A stretch of 64,000 nt of DNA from Bretschneidera sinensis (GCA_023935145.1 CM043702.1:105422088-105486087); one strand, 5' to 3'; positions 48,201-59,102 are shown, numbered from the stretch's first letter. Notes: generated from the letters alone by a model not told the origin. Made by a program: numbers and translations.

Positions 48201-51200
48201 TATCGCAGATGCCTATACAGCTACTAAACCTGATGTCACATTAACCCCAATGCTGTATCACAACTCCAAAGGACTTCCTATAAGACCGGTAATGCATTTT
48301 CATCATAAACTGACTAGTAATTGTTGGTCAGCCAGTTAGTTTTCTTGTATAATTTTGTATGCATATAACTAGATGCTCTTTTTTTTCTAAGTAAAAATTC
48401 ATTAACAAGGCACCAAGGAGGTTCCAATCCATGTACACAGGTTATACAAGACAAAAACTCCATGAACTCTGTAAGTTCTTCATCAACGAAAAAGTGACAC
48501 TGAACCGGAATTTTACGTTATGTAGCCACCTATCTTTAATCATAGCAAGTGGTTATTTCACCCATATACTCCTATTTGATTTCTTTAGTTCCACTTAGCC
48601 ACAATAGAGTGGAACAAGATCTAACTCTTCTCAACTCTTTTGATCCACCCAAGCCCAAACCTCTTTTTCTATAGAGTCGGTGCCAACCCACTCAATGACT
48701 AAGACTGAAAAAACCATCTCCTGTAATTGTCTACTCCAGGGACACCACAATAAAAGAGGATTCACTAATTTGGCTCCTTCTTTACAAAGGTAGCACTGGT
48801 TAACAAGAATTTTACCCCTCTTTTGAAGGTCTTCAATTGTCAAAATCCTCTCCCATGTAACTTCTCATGCAGGAAAGTTATCATTCTCCTTCGAAAAAAG
48901 ACTTTTAGCGAGGGCTTTATTGGAGGATTTAACCTCATAACCTCTCACCAACACCCCCCCCTCCTTAACTTCTTTCTAAGCTTGTCTTCCCCACTTACTT
49001 CCATCCTTCGTACTGTAAATCTATTAAAAAAAGGCCCAGAACTTTGAATTTCCCAATCTTTGCATTTTGGGAGAAAGGAATTTCCCACACAACCTCTCTA
49101 TAGGCCAAGGAAACGCAAGAACTAAACAAAGTGTCTTTATCCCTCACAAAGGAGATAACATTCGGAAAGTGCTCATGGAAAGTATAATCTCCACACCAAA
49201 AGTTGTGTGAGAAGATTATTACCTTGATTACTCTATCCATTTGGTGGAAAGTAGTAGGAGAGTTTTCGATGGGATGGAGAGGTCGATTAATACCCTTTCT
49301 TTGGCTAGAGGGGATTTTTTTTTTGTACATGAGATTCATATTTTAGACTTCATAGAGACACTATCTATAAGATAGTTAACTTTTACATGGGCGGCACCCC
49401 TTTGGTGCCTTTTTGTTATTTTTATAATACCTTTACTTATCAAGAAAAAAAGATTTGAGAAAAGCTTATTGTTTGATCCCTCTTTCAATTTTGTAGGTTG
49501 TTCGGATTGAGAGAAATTGAAGTGCTTTTGATGGCGTGTAGAAAAGACTATACCTTTAGCAAAGATAGATGGCTTCACACCGTTAATTTTTCGTTTAGTA
49601 GGCACTTTTAACGAAGAACTTACTGAGTTATAGAATTTTTGTCTTGTAAATGATTTTGTAATTGGGTTTGATGACAAAAGATTTAATGGCAAAGTTCTTG
49701 GTTTGCGATTCTCTTGGTGTTTTGGCAGAAAAGGAATGAGTGGATTTTTAGAGATCATTCCACGATGATGCATCTGCTTTGGATGGAGATGTTTTCTTTT
49801 CTTCTCTTTAGGCTTCGGTTACAAGAGTTTTAGGGGTGTTTCTTTGATTGATATGCAGAGATTGGAGGGCTATTTGATGTAGTCTCCTTTTTTCTTTTAG
49901 GAAGACTTTTGCCCTCCTCTTTCGTACTCCTTTTCTCTCTTAATGAATATAATTTATGTCAAAAAAATTGTCTTATTGTTTGTTGAATTGCTAGTCAGCT
50001 CCTTGCTTTTATTTAGATTATGGGCTTCCATTGAACATGCGACTTTTGCTTCGAACAGGGTGAAGTGGATTGTCCTTTCTACCTGAAAACTGGAAGGTGC
50101 ATATTTGCCTTTTTGTGCCTAATTATTTTATTAAAAGTACTGAAAAGAATGATCAATTTTTTAACTTGTATTTCTTTTTTTACATATTAGTTGCAAGTAT
50201 GGTGCTAATTGCCGCTACAGTCATCCTGACAGGAATGGTAGGCATACAACACTGGCGTTTCTAAGAATTCAATTGATTAACTACCTTTCAAATTTCGCTT
50301 TCATTAGTTGTGTTTCAGAATTTCATTGTTTTGATTTTTTGCAGCATTCATTCCGCCGGCTGCTGCTATAGGGCATCCTTTGGTAGCCTCCCCTGCAACT
50401 AATCTGAACATTGGAGTTATTAATCCAGCTGCCTCCATATATCACACTGTTGACCCCAGATTGGCTCAGCCAATGGTAAATTGGAGATTATTTGTGCTTT
50501 TCCCTTCAGTTGGTTTTGTTAAATGAACATGTTATTAAATTCATCTCTCTCCCACCCAAAAAAGTGTTTTCATGCTCATTTGCATGTATAAACATGGATG
50601 GGTGTTGGGATTCTTTTTGTTTTTCTAGGGTGTGGCGTTGAGGGGTGGGGTTGGCATAGTTTCAGAATCATGGTAACAGGATGAGAATAATTTTGTTTTC
50701 TCAGCAAGTCATAGAGGCTGTTTTCCACTGCTCATCCTGCAAAGACAAGGGTGGCATGGGGCCGGCTTATGAAGAGCTATAGTTGGGATTTTACTTATGT
50801 TATTTTGGAAACAATTTATGTTATGTTGGAACTTTTATGTTATTTTGGGATTTTATTTATTTCCTATTATGTGGATATTTGTTTCCTAGTGTGCTTAGGG
50901 TTGGTGCCTATATGAGCACATGATTAAGTTGATTTTAGACAGATTGGATTATGAATTGAAAATTGATTATCCCTTGCTTTTTCTGTATTGGTTCTTTCCC
51001 CTTTGCCCTAATTTCTCTTCTACCTATTCAACCCTTGTCTTCTGGTATTTTCTCCTCTCCTCTCTTCTTTCTCAACAACTTTTTTTTTTGTCAATACCTG
51101 TGCTTACATCAAAGTGGTATCCGAGCCGAATCCCTCATTTCTTTCAGTACAAATTCTCTCTCTAATTTTATCAGATTCTGAAAAGAAAAAATCAAATAGT

Positions 51201-53854
51201 GAATAGTAACAAGAGAGTGAAAGGTTAGATCCATCCATATCCGCCGCCAACCGTCGCGTACCGCTTCCATCATCAAAACTGTCGTCCCCTTGCGATCAGA
51301 ACCAGTAATCCTGCCGCCGCCAACCAGTCACATTTCGACCTCAAAACAAATCACCAAGATCGGAAATTTCAGATCTGCTCAACTCCGGGAACCACGCGCC
51401 GTTCAGCTGCCGTCTCCACTGCCAATAGAGCCGCTAACTGTTTGACTTTTGCACGACCGATCTACAGTTTCCGGTCATCCATTGCTGGATCCGACTCCAC
51501 CACTGTGACCGGAATCAAGTTTCTGGCCGACCATTTCTACCTCGCTTTCTCTGTATTGGTTCTTTCCCTTCTGCCCTAATTTCTCTTCTACCTATTCAAT
51601 CCTCGTCTTCTGGTATTTTCTCCTCTCCTCTCTTCTTTCTCAACAACTCTTTTTTTTTTTCTGTCAATACCTGTGCTACATCACTGTCCAAACCAACCTC
51701 CTGCATTAAGTGGTGATTCTTAAACCTACATGCTTGTTGCTGGTACTCTGGGACGTTTATCATTGGATTACAAATAGCTCCTACTTAAGCTATTGTGCAC
51801 ACATTTCTCTTATTCAAGTTCATAGTTTGCCGTTTAGGGCCACTAAGGCTGGCAATGAACTGAGCTGTTCGCGAGCTGCTCGAGTTCTGCTCGTGAAAAG
51901 CTCCACTCGGCTCGCTATAAAACGAGCTAGAGTTTGAATTTGAGTTTAGAACCATATCGAAAACCTTCTTAGAAACCCACTTTGGTGGGGCCTTAAATTC
52001 ATAGATTTGTAGTTTATATCAAATTCCTTTCAGGCTCTTTCGTAATTATATTTGATTTATTGTGAGTTGGTTGATTGCCATATGCTATGTTGAATCATTT
52101 GTTCTTTTCAATTAATGCAATATGCATAATCTTTAATTAGTTCTGCCTCTCCAGGTCCTTCAGAAACCATGTGTCCCCGCCCCTTTTTATGTTTGGCCTC
52201 TGAAACATTGAATAACTTTGCTTGGTCTATGGGGATATATGTTTTCTGAATGCTAGTAACTGCATATATTTCAGTTTTCACTTGATGATCTGGTTATTGT
52301 GAAATGATTGTGGTCACTTTTGCTTAAATGGTTGTTTGGTTGCCTGTTGCAGCTGGGAGTGGGTCCAACTATCTACCCTCAACGACCTGGACAGATGGAG
52401 TGCGATGTGCGCATCTATTGTAACACATTATTATTTTTATTGTTATTTCTATTGTTATTGGTATCTTTTCTGTTATTATTGTTAGCACAACTCTTTTACG
52501 TTGTTGTTTCTCTTGTAGGCAGTTTTGGTTTACTTGTTATCCATAAATCATCAATTCACTATTTAATAATTTTCTCCTCATTTTGTAGTACTATATGAAG
52601 ACTGGGGAGTGTAAGTTTGGAGAAAGATGCAAATTCGATCATCCTATCGACCGGTCAGCACCTGCACCTGCTCGGCCAACGCCGGCTAAGCTCAGTCTTG
52701 CCGGATTACCTAGGAGAGAGGTATATATTTTCTTGTCTTCTCATGATTTCAAGAATAGGATATCTGCATTGCTTAGACATAAAGGTGCGGATAGGTTATG
52801 GAAGGATTAACCTGGGTTTTATGTCAATAGACTTCCTGTATTAACTACTGTTTGGGATCTGTACTGTGATATGCTAGAACATTAGTGTTTAGTTTATTTT
52901 TGTTGTAACTAAGTTTTGGTTATATGTATAGGGCAAGACATATTAAGGTGGATTTTGATTGGTAGAGAGGAAAAGTGGGATGAAAGAAAAGTGAGTGGAA
53001 AATATTCTTCTATCGTTTGGTAGGAAAGTGAATGAAAAGTATTCTTCTATTGTTTGGTAGGAAAGAAAAGTGAGAATTCATGTTGTAGAAATCACAATTC
53101 TCCGAAATTGAGAGGATTGGGGAGTGGAAGCTAAAATAAACTAATTATATTTGTCTTTTTCTTTTTTCTTTTTATTTTTTCATCCTCTATCAAACAGTTG
53201 ATGAAAAATCAATATTTTTGTTGTTCTCATTTTTCTTTCCCCTCTCTTGTTTATGTTTACTTTTCATTCAATATTTTTGTTATTCTCATTTTTTCTTTCC
53301 CCTCCCTCCTTTCTGCTTACTTTTTCTTTCTTCTCACATTTATCTCCTACTAAATCATAGCCGTAACCTCTTTGTTCTGAAAGAAATGTGTTGCCTCTTG
53401 TGATGGTTGGGTTGCCTCCTAGGAGGAGGGTAGGAATTGCATAAAAGGAGATCACAAAATGGAGTTTGTTTAGCAAAATGTTCTTTTTTATAAATGGTTA
53501 GAGATAGCTCAAGTGGTAACCACACAAGTTCAAATCCTTCCATCCTCAATAATATAAATTGTTTAATTTGTAATTTTCCAATTTGTCTATGTTTCCTCTC
53601 TCATTCTGTTTGCACGTGTGGGTGTGCGATCTAGCGTACCAAAGTCCTAATTCTAGTGTAACACTTGACAGGGTGCTGTTAATTGTCCATTTTATATGAA
53701 GACTGGCATGTGCAAGTATGGCGCACAATGTAGGTTTGACCACCCACCCCCGGGGGAGGTCATGGCCATGGCAAGATCACAAGGAACACTGATGTCTGGT
53801 GGTGGGGAAGCCACCTGTGATGAGCAGGAGGCAGAAGGTGCTCAGGACCAGTAG
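42237..53854 (+). CDS. HUA1: Six-finger CCCH zinc finger RNA-binding protein, HUA1 (C3H37) ortholog, 12 exons
   Basis: Exons: 42237-42573, 44623-44870, 47626-47685, 47778-47855, 47955-48011, 48103-48288, 50059-50096, 50191-50237, 50345-50475, 52353-52406, 52589-52720, 53672-53854. All introns are GT-AG; the sum is 1551 nt, 516 residues with no stop, close to Arabidopsis HUA1. The N-terminus ([15 protein letters not shown]) is Ser/Tyr/Pro-rich. Six CX8CX5CX3H fingers follow: [20 protein letters not shown], then fingers starting [40 protein letters not shown] and [11 protein letters not shown] Pro/Ala-rich linker separates fingers 4 and 5, and the C-terminus is acidic. HUA1 in Arabidopsis is a nuclear RNA-binding protein acting with HUA2 and HEN4 in processing AGAMOUS pre-mRNA; the same role here is inferred. 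The start is the first ATG after the leader. Fingers 2, 3 and 5 are split by introns at the same site. Several introns carry transposon fragments but the splice sites look intact. Confidence 0.93.
43529..43850 (-). mobile_element. Copia solo LTR in HUA1 intron 1
   Basis: On the minus strand it holds GTTTCCTAGTGTGCTTGGGA and TTGCATATATAAGCAC (TATA) and ends near CTGTCCTGGATCA. It is the same family as the LTRs at 50784-51683 and 45950-46260. The left end in minus sense is uncertain. Confidence 0.7.
45440..45770 (-). mobile_element. LINE 3' end in HUA1 intron 2
   Basis: A minus-strand frame with [20 protein letters not shown] is the C-terminal segment of plant L1-type LINE ORF2. It ends in a typical 3' untranslated tail (CCCCTTTAGTGCCCTTTTAT) and a short A run. 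The 5' part is truncated. Confidence 0.75.
45860..45913. mobile_element. Truncated end of a GGGGTGTTCA MITE
   Basis: Repeats the right end of the MITE at 46329-46490 (TTCGGTTAATTGG...GAAGTGAACACCCC) together with about 45 bases of flank up to 45949. Confidence 0.65.
45950..46260 (-). mobile_element. Copia solo LTR in HUA1 intron 2
   Basis: Minus strand contains GGTGCATATATAAGAGCAC and ends TTATCTGTCCGGCATCA. It is inserted inside one of two copies of a direct repeat of about 90 bp (45860-45949 and 46437-46527). Confidence 0.65.
46329..46490. mobile_element. Small MITE with AGGGGTGTTCA termini
   Basis: Inverted ends AGGGGTGTTCA (46329) and TGAACACCCCT (46490), 162 bp, with CGGTTAATCGGTTTTAACCG inside. 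The length and ends suit a non-autonomous hAT-type element. The target duplication is not clear. Confidence 0.6.
48378..49340 (-). mobile_element. LINE 3' part in HUA1 intron 6
   Basis: Minus-strand frames carry the end of LINE ORF2: [20 protein letters not shown] (49339-48995 block), then the zinc-binding C-terminal domain [40 protein letters not shown] (48843-48631). The C-x2-C ... H/L-x-C pattern is mostly kept. It ends in a tail CTTGGTGCCTTGTTAATG and an A run near 48378. Confidence 0.82.
49360..49970 (+). mobile_element. Second LINE fragments in HUA1 intron 6
   Basis: A LINE tail (GCACCCCTTTGGTGCCTTTT, ending in an A run near 49450) and, after it, degenerate ORF2 C-terminal sequence (a RIERN...SAFDGV stretch near 49502) with a second A-rich end near 49965. 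These are in the opposite orientation to the LINE on the left. Confidence 0.55.
50784..51683 (+). mobile_element. Short copia derivative in HUA1 intron 9
   Basis: An LTR (about 50784-51111, ending TTACATCA), a PBS TGGTATCCGAGCC at 51115-51127, about 410 bases of leader with GC-rich segments (51240-51530), and the last 140 bases of the LTR again (51541-51683, ending CTACATCA). No coding capacity remains. The two copies of the LTR end differ at only a few bases. Confidence 0.78.
51842..51935. mobile_element. MITE fragment rich in GAGCTCG words
   Basis: GGCTGGCAATGAACTGAGCT, then GTTCGCGAGCTGCTCGAG and complementary CGGCTCGCTATAAAACGAGC. It resembles the end of a common plant foldback element. 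Only one end is seen. Confidence 0.4.
52935..53110. repeat. Imperfect tandem repeat in HUA1 intron 11
   Basis: Three units containing TTTGGTAGGAAAG with an adjacent AAGTATTCTTCTAT, 30-35 bp apart. Confidence 0.6.
53499..53560 (+). repeat. tRNA-like SINE remnant in HUA1 intron 11
   Basis: TAGCTCAAGTGG (box A style) and GTTCAAATCC (box B style) stand about 15 bases apart, too close for a real tRNA or an intact SINE. Confidence 0.35.
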
Positions 53855-55471
53855 CTTTAAGGTCATCCATAAGATTAACAAGAGATAAATCTTTTTATGG
53901 GTGTTTTTTTTTTTTTTGTTAATTTATTATGTTTGTAAAACTTACTTAAGTAGATGCATGTGTGACATCTTCAATCAGCAATGTGAATGTAATGGAAATA
54001 TTGCTCTATTATCGTGGTGTTCTTTTCTTGCATGCGTTTTAATACTAGAATGGATTTTGGTCAATTTTAGTATTTTTCAACGAAGTAGCTTCCCATAAAT
54101 AGACTTGAAAAAATATTTTTGTGTGCATATTTTTCATTTAATTTTTGAAATTTGGTGTGAAAAACTAAATTATATGTTCCATCAAAGTAGAAAGTTCTTT
54201 AAAAATCATGCTCAATAGAAAAGAAGAAAAAGCGAATAAAGAAGAAACCAAATTCAGCAACTTAAATATCAAAATTCTTTAACTTTTTCGGGGATCTCCT
54301 TATTTTCTGTAATGCGTCTCGTCACCAGTAGCTCTTCTCTGTCCTTTTGCTATTAAATTCAACTGATTTACGGTCGTACTATCCATTCTAAAAATGAAAA
54401 TCTTTGAGACTTTATTGTCTTATAAATTTTAATTGTATTTCACATTTTAGTATGGATCATTAGTTTTTTATTTATTAAATCTATTAATTAATATGTATAA
54501 GAATTTTATATTTTTTGTTAAGTAAAATAAAATGTTTTCCTGTAAAGAAAGTCTGAAAAAGTTTCAGAATCATTTTCAAATTATAAAAAGAGCTTATATT
54601 TGATGTATTGTTGGTATAGAATCTATACGGTCACCTTGTTCAAAAAATTATTTGATAATATTAAAATTTGATATTTTATTTATCATCATATAATAAAGTC
54701 ATAATTTGTTGTTTACAGTTAATGTATAGAATGACAACATATTGTAAATATAAGCTCTAAAACAAAGTGGTCAACTATTATTACTATGTAGTTTATACTT
54801 TACAGTCATGACAAATGAATATATGTGCTTTTGTAAAATAATAGAAAAAAAATAATAATTTACATTACATGATAAAAATACATTTTTAATGATAAAAAAT
54901 TTATATTATTGATATTTTTGTTTTTTTATTTAAATTTGTATAAATAAAATAAATTATTTTTTTTCTCAATTCACCGTAAACACATGTTAGAAGTAAAAAT
55001 TGATGCATAAAGCAATAAAATGATGAATAATACTTGATTTTATACTGGTGTGAAAACTTCCTATGAGACAATTTCACATTAAATATGTATTAAAAATTAT
55101 ATGTAAATTATATAATAAAAAATTTGATTTAATTATTAAATATTTCAATAAGCAAATCATGAAATTTGTATATAATTTTTTAATAAATTAAATAATGTGA
55201 AGTTATCAAATCCTTGAATAAAAAGAGATTTATGAAAATGAGTGAAATTAAATATTATTTTAAAAGATATTCTTGTAACGTAATCTGAGAAAACACAGGC
55301 CAAAAGAGAAAAGAAAAATAATAGAAAATATGAAAGTTTAAGCGTGACACATCTGGGATCATAAAGTCCTTTTGGTTTTGGATAAAATTCATTCGAAATT
55401 ATTTCTGCTAGCACTTATTTTGAAAGAGAAGCAGAACAGAGAGTACGAAGACAACTATCAAACAAATAAAA
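53855..55471. other. 3' flank of HUA1 and intergenic DNA
   Basis: The first 200 bases contain a T-run, TTTGTAA (53932) and AATGTAATGGAAATA (53985), a plausible 3' untranslated region and poly(A) region. Beyond 54200 the DNA is very AT-rich with no gene or repeat family that I recognise. Confidence 0.5.
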
Positions 55472-55728
55472 TTGAAAAAAAAATGTACTCCTACAAAGAC
55501 AAACTCACTCTGCGTCTACTGCAAATCTTACCATCATCATGGATTTTTCCATTTTGAAGCAGGCAAATCTCCATTACTCTCCATGCTCACTACGAGTTCT
55601 CGCAAAAGGAAAAATCCCAACAACTGCAATCCCTTGAATACTTTGAATTGGAGGAACAACAACAACAGCAACAGTATCAATACAATCATCAAGTGTGCAT
55701 CAGCACCACCACCACTCACGCCAGATAA
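55472..55728 (+). CDS. ABCD2: ABCD2-type plastid ABC transporter, exon 1 (transit peptide)
   Basis: An open frame ends at CCAGATAAG|GTTGCT, phase 0. From the internal ATG at 55583 it reads MLTTSSRKRKNPNNCNPLNT and ends SAPPPLTPDK, basic and Ser/Asn-rich as transit peptides are. In another frame an ATG at 55539 gives MDFSILKQANLHYSPCSLRV, which looks like a natural start, so a one-base loss near 55608 may have separated the two; alternatively 55472 or 55583 is used. The link to exon 2 at 58397 rests on phase and position and is inferred. Family members are half-size peroxisomal/plastid-type ABC transporters. Confidence 0.5.
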
Positions 55729-55869
55729 GGTTGCTTACTTCCTCCGCTTTCTTTTTCTTTTTCTTTTCTTTTATCTTTGGATTTCGATATTTTCCTGTTT
55801 TGGGGTTTTTTGTTTTTCTAAATTATAATAACATTTATGATTTTCTAATGGCTTCGATTGGCTTGAAAG

Positions 55870-58300
55870 CAAGGATTCCTCCGACCACCATGTTCTAAAT
55901 TCCGCGGTCATTCCTGGCGTATTGGACAGGTTGTTAAAGTCGAAGCCGCTCTTTCGCTGGTCAAAGGCTTCATACAATTTCCTGGCGCCTTGTCGGTGAT
56001 TAGAGGCCGAGAAAGGGGATTGTCAACTCTGCGAAAAATGAAAGGGGGAAAAAGGATAGATAGCTCGTCCCAACTGCCTTGCGAGCATATTGGCCGAATA
56101 AAGTTCTGTACTTGGGATTTGTCTTTTCGATCACCCCACCGTAGGGAAGATCTCTTGTAATGAGGGACAGTACCGCCTTAATCCTGGCCGTGGTGGCTTC
56201 TTTAAAAGAAAAGGGTTGGTAGAAGGCACTGAAAAAGCTCTGTACCAGTGAGGACCGTAAAGCTTATCCTTGAAGGGACAAGGCCAGTCCAGAGGTCTGT
56301 CCAAGGAGAGGGAATAGAAGAAAGAGAGCTAAGATTGGAAAGGTTTTTGGTCACAAGATCATGGATGCTTCTGTAAAGGTGAGAAAGGACAAAAGATCGA
56401 ATAAGCTCTTATCTTAGGACGAAGGTGCGTAGCATTTGTGCCAAAAATCCCGAAGAAAGAATCAAAGAGGATTAGCAATCATTCGACAGTTTGTATTGGG
56501 ATGCCGCTTTCACTAGTAGAAGATATCCACGCAAGGAAAGGAAATGGTGCAAACACGGGTTTTTGTTTTCTAAAAGGATTGGAGCTGGGCCAATGCCAAT
56601 CTCATCAGTTGCAGCAAAGAAAGAGGAAAGGAAAGCAGGGAAGAAGAGAAAGGCTTACTTACTGAAGCAAGGACTAGCAGCGCATCTTGTCCAATGCCTC
56701 AGTCAGTCCAGAGCAAGAAAGGAGAATGCTTAATGAATTGAATGAATGCCAAATAGGCTAATTTCACTAGTTTCATTCCCTCGGATTACTTCACTACCTT
56801 AAAAGAGCGGATAACATTACACTCTTCTCCGCATGCTCAGTCTTCATATCTATATGTATTATCTCAACCACTTATTCTGTGATATTCATAGAGTGCATTC
56901 AAGTAAGGGCTTTTTCCTCTCTATTCTATTTCCCACAGCTTCATGCTTCCTTCATGCCAAAGCTTCGAGTTCAAGCCCGGAATAAAAGGAATGCGCCAAA
57001 TCGTCTGCATGCGTTGAATCTTCTTCTTTACCAATGTGAGGAATAGCAGATTGCCGACTTGTTACCTGCTACCAAGTTCCGGAGATTGGGCCTAGTGGCA
57101 TTAGTGAAAGACAGGATTGCACGTTTTACAGGATTGACCGAGCAAGGAAATGAGTCACTGTCAAGTCAGTAAACTGCTGAGAATGGTGGTGATCTTCCTT
57201 CTGCTGTCAAAGGCTTGGATACCAGCGGATCGGACCGGAAAACTAGACCCAATGTCGGAGTAGGATTCCCATCTACCAGTAGCTAACCTATCACTGCTAA
57301 TTCAATCATGTATAAGAACATGGCAAGCCAGAAAGAAAGGAAAGGTTGTTGCTGTGAGAAAGAAGATCACTGTGAAACTGAGCCAATACCAACCACCTTG
57401 AATGTTAGGGATGGGATAGCTACCTGATTGAATAGACTAGCTACCTCCCAATCAGGTAGACCAGACAGGCAAAGAGTGAATCCTTTCCTATCCTAGTTCA
57501 CAGCCGCCTTATCTCTCTGACTGGATTGCTTTCTCCTCTAAACTTTCCCTCGGATAGACTAAGAGCTCTTTGCTGTAGGTAAAAGGTAAGAAAGATAATA
57601 AAATTAGATGAATCTGGGAAAAGCCTTTAGGGCTAGAGGGTGGGCCGCGGTTTACTGAGACTCCGTTCTAATTACACTAAAATAGAAAGAAGTTGGGCTA
57701 CCTTAGCTTCCCCGGTTCCGGAGTATTTACTTTCATTGTAAGTGTTTTTTTACATCTCGAAATGCTCTTTTCTTTCATGATAGTATGTACACAAGTTCTC
57801 GCGCATAAGCATAACCATATGATAAGTTGAAAGCTTCTGAGGTGGGGAAAACCCTCTATCGTCTAGGAGCATAGTCCCACTCTTTTCTGTGTTCTTTGCC
57901 CTTTCTCTTTTCTCTTTAGAAAGAATCTGCCTTTCTGGTTAGCGTTTACTTTATTGCTTCTTTCTTCTTCTTCCTTGGGATCATTTGTATTTCCTATAGT
58001 GACTCCGAGTCTTCCTTTTGTTTGGGTAGATACCCGTAGGAAGATCCAACTACTCGGACCAGCACTAGCGTTGGTGTGGGAGCTGTAAATGGTTTCGATC
58101 CTTCTCCGATAGATCAGCTGGATCAACGCCTGTCCAATCAGCGCTAATCTGCTGATTAAGCCGAGCCGAATAAGGCTCATAAGACCTCTTGAATAGGATT
58201 GAATTCATTATTCATACATTCAAGGCTACCCTTTATGACCGTAACTTAGATAGGTAAAGAGGCATCTTCGTTTACTTTAACCTCATTTGGTTTGGGGTTG
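55870..58300. other. Probable nuclear insertion of mitochondrial DNA (NUMT) in the ABCD2 intron
   Basis: The base composition changes abruptly from AT-rich intron to balanced, purine-blocked sequence in the style of plant mitochondrial spacers (GCTCTTTCGCTGGTCAAAGG, AAAGGAAAGGTTGTTGCTG, CCCCGGTTCCGGAGTATTT, TTCATTATTCATACATTCA). No protein, rRNA or tRNA gene is recognised in it, and frames such as 58180-57863 are short. The flanks, 55729-55869 and about 58301-58333, look like ordinary intron ends. Edges are approximate. Confidence 0.6.
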
Positions 58301-58333
58301 GCACTATGCCACTAGAATTTAGCTTTTTTCCAG

Positions 58334-58583
58334 TATACCAATATGCTACTATTATACCAGGAGGAGGATGGAAATGGTGATGATACTGATGGGTAGAGAA
58401 AGGTCCCTGATTTGCAGACACTATACAAGAGATTCTGGAAAGTGGCACCTCCCTATTGGTTCTCTAATAATAAAGCCCAAGCCAGATTGCTGCTTCCTGC
58501 TGTCTTTGCTCTCACTTTGGGTACAACTGGCATCAGTGTCGGCTTCAGTTTCGTGGGTCGTGACTTTTACAATGCCCTTGCCG
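58334..58583 (+). CDS. ABCD2: ABCD2-type plastid ABC transporter, exon 2 (start of membrane domain)
   Basis: In the frame of 58397 it reads RKVPDLQTLYKRFWKVAPPY, WFSNNKAQARLLLPAVFALT and LGTTGISVGFSFVGRDFYNA, ending LA and a phase-1 donor G|GTTAGT at 58583. This is the conserved start of the ABCD2 membrane domain (first helix LLLPAVFALTL; GRDFYNALA). Two acceptors are possible. The stronger (TTTTTTCCAG, ending 58333) adds an acidic stretch QEEDGNGDDTDG but also an in-frame TAG at 58394-58396. Use of that same TAG as the acceptor AG starts the exon at 58397 in phase 0 with exon 1. Later exons are not in the window. Confidence 0.75.
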
Positions 58584-58719
58584 GTTAGTCTCCTTTTCTA
58601 TCTTTTAGTTATACTAGGAATATTAAATTCAATTAATATTTCACGAAACCAGATATGTAGAATCTTAGATGATTATGGATCTCGAAACTTTCAGGCTATG
58701 TATATGAGTTAGGTCTGGT
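58584..58719 (+). other. Start of ABCD2 intron 2
   Basis: AT-rich intron sequence following the donor GTTAGT; nothing else is seen. Confidence 0.5.
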
Positions 58720-59102
58720 TTTTTGCTTGACGGTTTGAGCTTAAGCCCATAAATAGCTATAGTTCTGCAGCAGAGCGAAAATCCTAATTAGATCTTAATT
58801 AAGGCGTCTTAAGTTGTTTATAAATACTCTTTATGTACTGAGCATACATTGTAACAAGAGATTTTTGAGGTTGATAATAAAAAGCTTTTGGCAGGACGTA
58901 ACCCTATTCTGGGATGGACCTGGGTAAATCTTGTTTTTTTTTTAATTTTATTTTTTCTTTCTATTTATAATTAATGTGATTAACAGGTCTAGATTCGTTC
59001 AATTAGTATCAAAGCTTTGTGTTCGAGGATTAACGATCAGAGATGTCGATTGGATCATAGATTGAAATCGAGAAGTTCGAAGGGAAAAGCTTCGAGTTAT
59101 GG
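58720..59102 (+). mobile_element. Copia LTR end, PBS and gag start in ABCD2 intron 2
   Basis: An LTR part with a TATA-like TTTATAAATAC (58819) ends near 59001. A decayed PBS TTAGTATCAAAGC follows at 59003-59015. Copia gag begins at 59043 (MSIGS, a stop, then IEIEKFEGKSFELW). It is cut at 59102 by the gypsy element. The left LTR edge was not located. Confidence 0.7.

Noticed and set aside
53499..53560. Possible tRNA gene
   Set aside because: Box A and box B style words are only about 15 bases apart and no cloverleaf can form; kept only as a SINE-like remnant.
57863..58180. A 105-codon minus-strand frame in the mitochondria-like block
   Set aside because: No resemblance to any mitochondrial protein that I know; probably spacer DNA.
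58368..58712. A 114-codon frame over the ABCD2 exon
   Set aside because: It is in the wrong frame; the conserved membrane-domain sequence is read in the frame of 58397.
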